Below, in pieces: positions 7,234 through 11,087 of a DNA stretch of 11,087 bases (its first letter is position 1; the number at the start of each line of letters is the position of its first letter). Origin of the DNA: Euryarchaeota archaeon UBA556 (GTDB lineage Archaea > Thermoplasmatota > Poseidoniia > Poseidoniales > Thalassarchaeaceae); contig DADI01000030.1 in NCBI GenBank assembly GCA_002494975.1, positions 1,242 to 12,328 on the forward strand, given 5' to 3'. The position numbers were made by a program, and so were the translations under genes. The notes under the pieces were generated by a model. The model was not told the DNA's origin and ran no database searches. It worked only from the letters and a program-made list of their open reading frames with translations.

Positions 7234-8013
7234 TCACTCCTCCTCTCCGGCAGAACCGAGATAGGCTTCAATGACTGCTTTATTCGATTTTACTTCGTCA
7301 GGAGTACCGACCATCAAAACCTCTCCTTCATTCATAACAATAATTCTATCAACACCTTGGCGGAGTATAAAGTCCATATTGTGTTCAATTATTAGTATAG
7401 AAATACCTGTTTCGTCGACTGTTTTTCTCAGATTATTGAAAATTTTCATCGCCAAAGGGCCTGCAACACCCGCTACTGGTTCATCGAGTAACAGAAGGTT
7501 TGGAGAGCCCATTCTTGAACGTCCGATATCAACTAATTTTGATTGACCTCCTGATAATTCACTGGCTAGATTATGTGCCATATGAGGGACTTCTAACTCT
7601 TCGAGAATAGCATGAGCTTTTTCTAATCTAAGAGATTCTGCTTGGCGGCTTTGGGGGAATTTGAATAATGATTTCAGAATATTTGGAGATAATTGTTTTC
7701 TCGGAGGAACTAGAAGATTTTCAATGACTGTCATTTCTCGCCATAATCTAGTATGTTGGAAGGTTCTTGTCATTCCTAAACCATGAATTTGGTCTGGCCT
7801 CATATTAGAAACGTCCTTGCCATAAATTTCCACTTTACCAGATGTCTGATTAAGAAGACCACTGATGCAATTGAAGGTAGTTGATTTGCCACACCCGTTG
7901 GGACCGATAAGTCCTACGAATTCACCTTCTTTGATTTCAAATGATACATCCTTTACAGCTACAAGTCCACCAAACTCTTTACGTAGATTTTCTACCTTAA
8001 GGACAGTATTCAT
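7234..8013 (-). CDS. livG: Branched-chain amino acid type ABC importer ATPase LivG
   Basis: This is the first ATPase of the Liv importer, 259 residues from ATG 8013. Walker A is GPNGCGKST (37-45), the Q-loop Gln is 86 in RTFQHTRL, the signature is LSGGQSK (153-159) and Walker B is LLLLDEP (Asp177, Glu178). The H-loop is His211 in IIEHNMDF, the LivG form. A stretch of about 25 residues before the signature (about 103-130) is the helical insertion usual for LivG. Two details differ from common LivG: SKLVDIGRSR after the signature, and VAGVAGP where AGLNP is typical. ATP-site residues are intact, so it should be active. The start ATG overlaps the permease stop as ATGA, with GGTGA and GGAGT just upstream, so translation is probably coupled to the permease. 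Confidence 0.93.
   Translation of the reverse strand: MNTVLKVENLRKEFGGLVAVKDVSFEIKEGEFVGLIGPNGCGKSTTFNCISGLLNQTSGKVEIYGKDVSNMRPDQIHGLGMTRTFQHTRLWREMTVIENLLVPPRKQLSPNILKSLFKFPQSRQAESLRLEKAHAILEELEVPHMAHNLASELSGGQSKLVDIGRSRMGSPNLLLLDEPVAGVAGPLAMKIFNNLRKTVDETGISILIIEHNMDFILRQGVDRIIVMNEGEVLMVGTPDEVKSNKAVIEAYLGSAGEEE
7237..7244 (-). promoter_or_regulatory. Ribosome binding site for livF inside the end of livG
   Basis: On the minus strand AGGAGGAG encodes the final Glu residues of LivG and provides two overlapping GGAG sites 8 and 11 bases before ATG 7228. This is the strongest Shine-Dalgarno match in the window. It supports translational coupling and the ATG rather than the GTG start of livF. Confidence 0.55.
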
Positions 8014-11000
8014 TTTTCACCTACTCCTTCATCTAATTGACTTGAATGTTTTGAAGGTCTAAATGGAACTTCTGGAATTAATCCTTTGGGGTTTAATTTC
8101 AATGAAAATAACATTAAACTACCAATTAATAGTACTTTCACATAAGCCATATCTGCACTTACACCATTATTGAATGACTCTTCGATGGATCGCTGACCCA
8201 ACATGAATAGAGTAAATAAGAAAACAAATACTCCTGACATTCCAATATCAGAAATTATTCTGATTCGTAATAGAATTCCTAGAATTAATATGGTAATAAA
8301 TATCTTAGTAACTTCCCATTGATCCATAACTAACCATTGGAATAGTCTATCTATCTTATCCGCAGTTGAATATAATGGTAGATCTGGTGAACCTTGTGCT
8401 GCAACTAAAACATTGAAAACGAATTCCATAAGAACTATGATGAAGGCACCTATTATCATTCCCTTATTATTTGCTTTACCCCCTATAATAAATGCTGCCC
8501 AAACTAAGAACGTAGAACGAGCAGGAGACATTATTGATGGTTCGAAACCTGTAAGTTTCCAAGCCCAGAATGCACCCGCAAGCCCAGCTATTGCCGCCCC
8601 CAAAGCAAGGCTAGCCGCTTTATGCGACAAAACATCATGACCGTGATGTTGAGCCACTTCTTCATCTTCTCTGATCGCTCTCAAAATTCTACCCCAAGGT
8701 GAGGACAATATGGTTTCGAGAAGCCACCAAACTAGTATTACTGAGATAATGCCCATAATTGCAAGTAGCATCATATACGGTGCTGGTTCGATTAAACCAT
8801 TTGCATCTGTGAGATTGAGTAGTTCTCCCATCTTATCAGCCGGACCAATAAGTGCTGAATCATTTCTACATGAATCTGCACTGATATAATCAGTATCTGG
8901 CCCGATAGAAACACCTCTGCCACAAAACCACCATTGTTTTAATGGAAGTGTATACTTAGAAATTCCAATTGCGGAACCAATTGATCCAACTCTTAATAGA
9001 GGCTCTCCAGCTAATAATACACGAACAATTTCACCAAGAGAAATCGTAACTATGGCAAAATAATCCATTCTTAAACGTGCAGTAGGATAGGCTAGCGCCC
9101 ATCCAAATGCAGCTGCTAATAATATTGCAAAAATAGTTGCAGGCAATACTGGCCATGCATAACCATGAACCTCAGTGGGGGCAGTTAAGATACCAACAGT
9201 TATCGCCCCAATGCCAACGAAGAATATGACTCCAAAATTAACCATCCCAGTAACTCCAGTATGGAGATTTAATGAGAAGGACATTAGAATGAATATCGAC
9301 AAGGTCAGCAGAACATTTGATACTTGAAGCGCTTTATTGAAATTCATGGTGTCCGAATTAGAAATAGGGAGCCAGTAAAGGAATAAAAATAGAATTATTA
9401 GTAATATTATAAAGATTATGTTGGATCCAATTTTGCTTTCTCTACCGTACTTAAATCTCTCATTTGAGGGTGGGTGATTACTATATTTTTCTAATAAACT
9501 AGATGGCTGTGATCTAATGTTATTTGTTATCGAATATATTTTACTTTCATAATCTCTGACAATCTTATTCCAGGTGTTTCTTATCTTTGAATCGTATGCA
9601 CTCAAGATATCAAAAATATTAGTTCTTTTATCAATCGATTTGACTGGCTTGGAAATATAATCAGTTCCCCAGATATACTCTACCGCTTGGAATAGGGCCA
9701 CACACCAAACTAAAATTGGAATTAGGGGCCAAACAAGATTATCCATTGAAGAGATAGATTCGATAAACCATAACTCTGTTTGCATTAACTCGAACCATGA
9801 AATATCTATATCGGCTAAAGTATCGGAAAAGTAGGGTGAATCTTCTGCCTGAAGAATACCGTCACTCCCCAACAATATGTCTAGATTTGTTTGGACTCCA
9901 GTATTAGTAGAGCAGGTGTCTGAACATGCATCTGAGTAAAATGAATTTCTGGAAATAAAACTAGCAAAGCGATGGAAAATATAACTTCCAATACCAATAG
10001 ATGCTAATGTTTGAGCGCGATCTGAGCGGTCATTCCACCAATTATGAAGGCCTAGTACTGCGGTTAAAGGAAATATAGCAAGTAAATATGTGACCACTTT
10101 TGAAGGTTTTTTTGTTCTCTCTCGCTTACGCCTTAATCTATCGATTTTCCATTTTTCATAGGCATCTCCGATTCCTTCCGGCATAATCATCAATACTGCA
10201 ACAAGGAAAATATAGGGCATTACTCCGTCCATTGCAGTATAATTAGAACGGCCTAGTGGGCTACCAATTCCTATCAAGATAGGAGACGAAAGGGCTCTAA
10301 CAAAGCCCACTATTAATGATGCAATTATTGCGCCGGGAATCGAACCTATAGTTCCCAATACTATTACAGCGAAAGAGGGGAGTAATAATGTGAAAGCGGT
10401 TTCGGGATTATATCGCAAAGTTATTGCAAAAATTGCCCCCCCTAAACCGGAGATACCTGCGGAAAGGAAAGCGCTTGTTAATTGGACACGTTCGACATTA
10501 ATGCCGCTACTTGCTGCTAACTCCGGATTATCTGCAACTGCTCGCATTTTCCTTCCAAGCCTTGTTTTTGTTAGTAATAGAAGTAGTATTGCAACAGAAG
10601 AGAAAATTACAGCTGGAACTATTCCTTTGTAATATGCATAGTTTGTAGTTGCACCTGTTACGCAATCTACATTTGTATCATACATTTCAAAGAATGGCTT
10701 GGATACTTCACTAACAATTCGAGATAAAATCGGCTCTCCAGTTGTTTCATCGATTCCTGTTTGTTCGCAATTGTAATGATTGTATGTTTGGGCACTATCA
10801 TATCTATTATCACCATCTAAATCTGTAAACGACTCAAACAAACCATTTGTCCCTCTATCATATATCCCATTTCCATTCGCATCCCAAAAGGGTTCGGCTG
10901 GAGCAAGCCCTTGGGTTCTATCTCCTAAATTGAAACGAAATTTAGTTGTGGGAAGTTCCCACCTCATTGTTGGCATACGCCAATCTGAATCTGGCTCAAA

Positions 11001-11087
11001 CATATTTCTTGATGCTCCAAAACGTAAATATGTCAATGCTCTAAGAATTAATGCTACACCTAGAGAAGCGATCATCATAACTTGAGG
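8010..11087 (-). CDS. Fused LivH-LivM permease of a branched-chain amino acid type ABC importer (5' end outside window)
   Basis: The frame is open past the right edge (PQV precedes the first visible Met at 11078), so the first helices of LivH are missing; 1,025 residues are visible. Numbering is from Met 11078. The LivH part runs to about 302: ASLGVALILR at 4-13, coupling loop TRLGRKMRAVADNPELAA (172-189), GINVERV, then helices ending MPEGIGDA. The LivM part begins near 550: SLNLHTGVTGMVNFG (602-615), LRMDYFAIVTISLGEIVR (669-686), coupling loop WGRILRAIREDEEVA (795-809) and a closing NPKGLIPEVPFRP. Two coupling loops fit one LivG and one LivF. Between the halves lie about 250 residues with two extra helices. 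Insertions also lie in outside loops: about 22-148 with calcium-loop-like motifs, 705-765 with two cysteines, and an extra helical pair near 921-962. Substrate could be a branched-chain amino acid, another amino acid, urea or an amide. Confidence 0.9.
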   Translation of the reverse strand, partial: PQVMMIASLGVALILRALTYLRFGASRNMFEPDSDWRMPTMRWELPTTKFRFNLGDRTQGLAPAEPFWDANGNGIYDRGTNGLFESFTDLDGDNRYDSAQTYNHYNCEQTGIDETTGEPILSRIVSEVSKPFFEMYDTNVDCVTGATTNYAYYKGIVPAVIFSSVAILLLLLTKTRLGRKMRAVADNPELAASSGINVERVQLTSAFLSAGISGLGGAIFAITLRYNPETAFTLLLPSFAVIVLGTIGSIPGAIIASLIVGFVRALSSPILIGIGSPLGRSNYTAMDGVMPYIFLVAVLMIMPEGIGDAYEKWKIDRLRRKRERTKKPSKVVTYLLAIFPLTAVLGLHNWWNDRSDRAQTLASIGIGSYIFHRFASFISRNSFYSDACSDTCSTNTGVQTNLDILLGSDGILQAEDSPYFSDTLADIDISWFELMQTELWFIESISSMDNLVWPLIPILVWCVALFQAVEYIWGTDYISKPVKSIDKRTNIFDILSAYDSKIRNTWNKIVRDYESKIYSITNNIRSQPSSLLEKYSNHPPSNERFKYGRESKIGSNIIFIILLIILFLFLYWLPISNSDTMNFNKALQVSNVLLTLSIFILMSFSLNLHTGVTGMVNFGVIFFVGIGAITVGILTAPTEVHGYAWPVLPATIFAILLAAAFGWALAYPTARLRMDYFAIVTISLGEIVRVLLAGEPLLRVGSIGSAIGISKYTLPLKQWWFCGRGVSIGPDTDYISADSCRNDSALIGPADKMGELLNLTDANGLIEPAPYMMLLAIMGIISVILVWWLLETILSSPWGRILRAIREDEEVAQHHGHDVLSHKAASLALGAAIAGLAGAFWAWKLTGFEPSIMSPARSTFLVWAAFIIGGKANNKGMIIGAFIIVLMEFVFNVLVAAQGSPDLPLYSTADKIDRLFQWLVMDQWEVTKIFITILILGILLRIRIISDIGMSGVFVFLFTLFMLGQRSIEESFNNGVSADMAYVKVLLIGSLMLFSLKLNPKGLIPEVPFRPSKHSSQLDEGVGEK
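10797..10883 (-). other. Tandem calcium-loop-like motifs in an outside loop of the permease
   Basis: Inside the LivH half, residues 66-76 read DANGNGIYDRG and residues 86-94 read DLDGDNRYD. Both follow the D-x-[DN]-x-[DN]-x-x-x-D spacing of EF-hand, dockerin and thrombospondin type 3 calcium loops. They lie in a stretch without membrane helices between two LivH helices, on the side predicted to face outward because the following RLGRKMRA loop is cytoplasmic. Calcium binding is inferred from spacing alone. Confidence 0.5.

Noticed and set aside
9354..10151. Possible frameshifted or merged separate genes at the LivH-LivM junction
   Set aside because: The frame is uninterrupted for over 3 kb and the junction encodes well-formed helices in correct orientation, so a true fusion is the simpler reading.
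10780..11085. Open frame on the plus strand near the right edge
   Set aside because: It is opposite the LivH half of the permease, with no start signal or family resemblance.

Overview
The window looks like an AT-rich, gene-dense piece of an archaeal chromosome. The strongest evidence is a GatE subunit (the archaeal-only Glu-tRNA(Gln) amidotransferase subunit) directly behind an archaeal-type MCM replicative helicase. Short leaders, TATA-like boxes and GGAG/GGTGA ribosome sites fit as well. Low GC, non-thermophilic-looking proteins and a Liv-type importer suggest a planktonic euryarchaeon such as Marine Group II/III (Poseidoniales-like). That placement is inference; no rRNA is present.

Layout. 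At 1-131 (minus) is the N-terminus of a membrane protein cut by the window edge. At 228-860 (minus) is a membrane-anchored extracellular protein with a DUF4430 (transcobalamin C-terminal-like) domain. At 938-3067 (minus) is gatE and at 3083-5242 (minus) mcm, only 15 bases apart with mcm first, so probably one transcript. At 5243-5457 is the divergent control region. At 5458-5886 (plus) is a PPC/DUF296-domain protein, followed 4 bases later by a small alpha/beta hydrolase (5891-6502). That pair converges, with a 12-base gap, on a branched-chain amino acid type ABC importer on the minus strand. In transcription order the importer genes are a fused LivH-LivM permease (from beyond the right edge to 8010), livG (8013-7234) and livF (7228-6515), coupled by overlap or very close spacing.

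How the genes work together. MCM unwinds DNA at replication forks; GatE with GatD (not in the window) makes Gln-tRNA(Gln). LivG and LivF would power the fused LivHM channel. The substrate-binding protein is not in the window and may lie beyond the right edge.

The most unusual part is the permease. LivH and LivM are one polypeptide. Its first outside loop is expanded to about 125 residues and holds two tandem Asp/Asn-rich calcium-loop-like motifs. A junction of about 270 residues adds two membrane helices and a cysteine pair, and there are further insertions in the LivM half. No RNA gene, mobile element, CRISPR array or intein was seen. No gene-free stretch exceeds 300 bases; the longest is about 215 bases, between mcm and the PPC gene.
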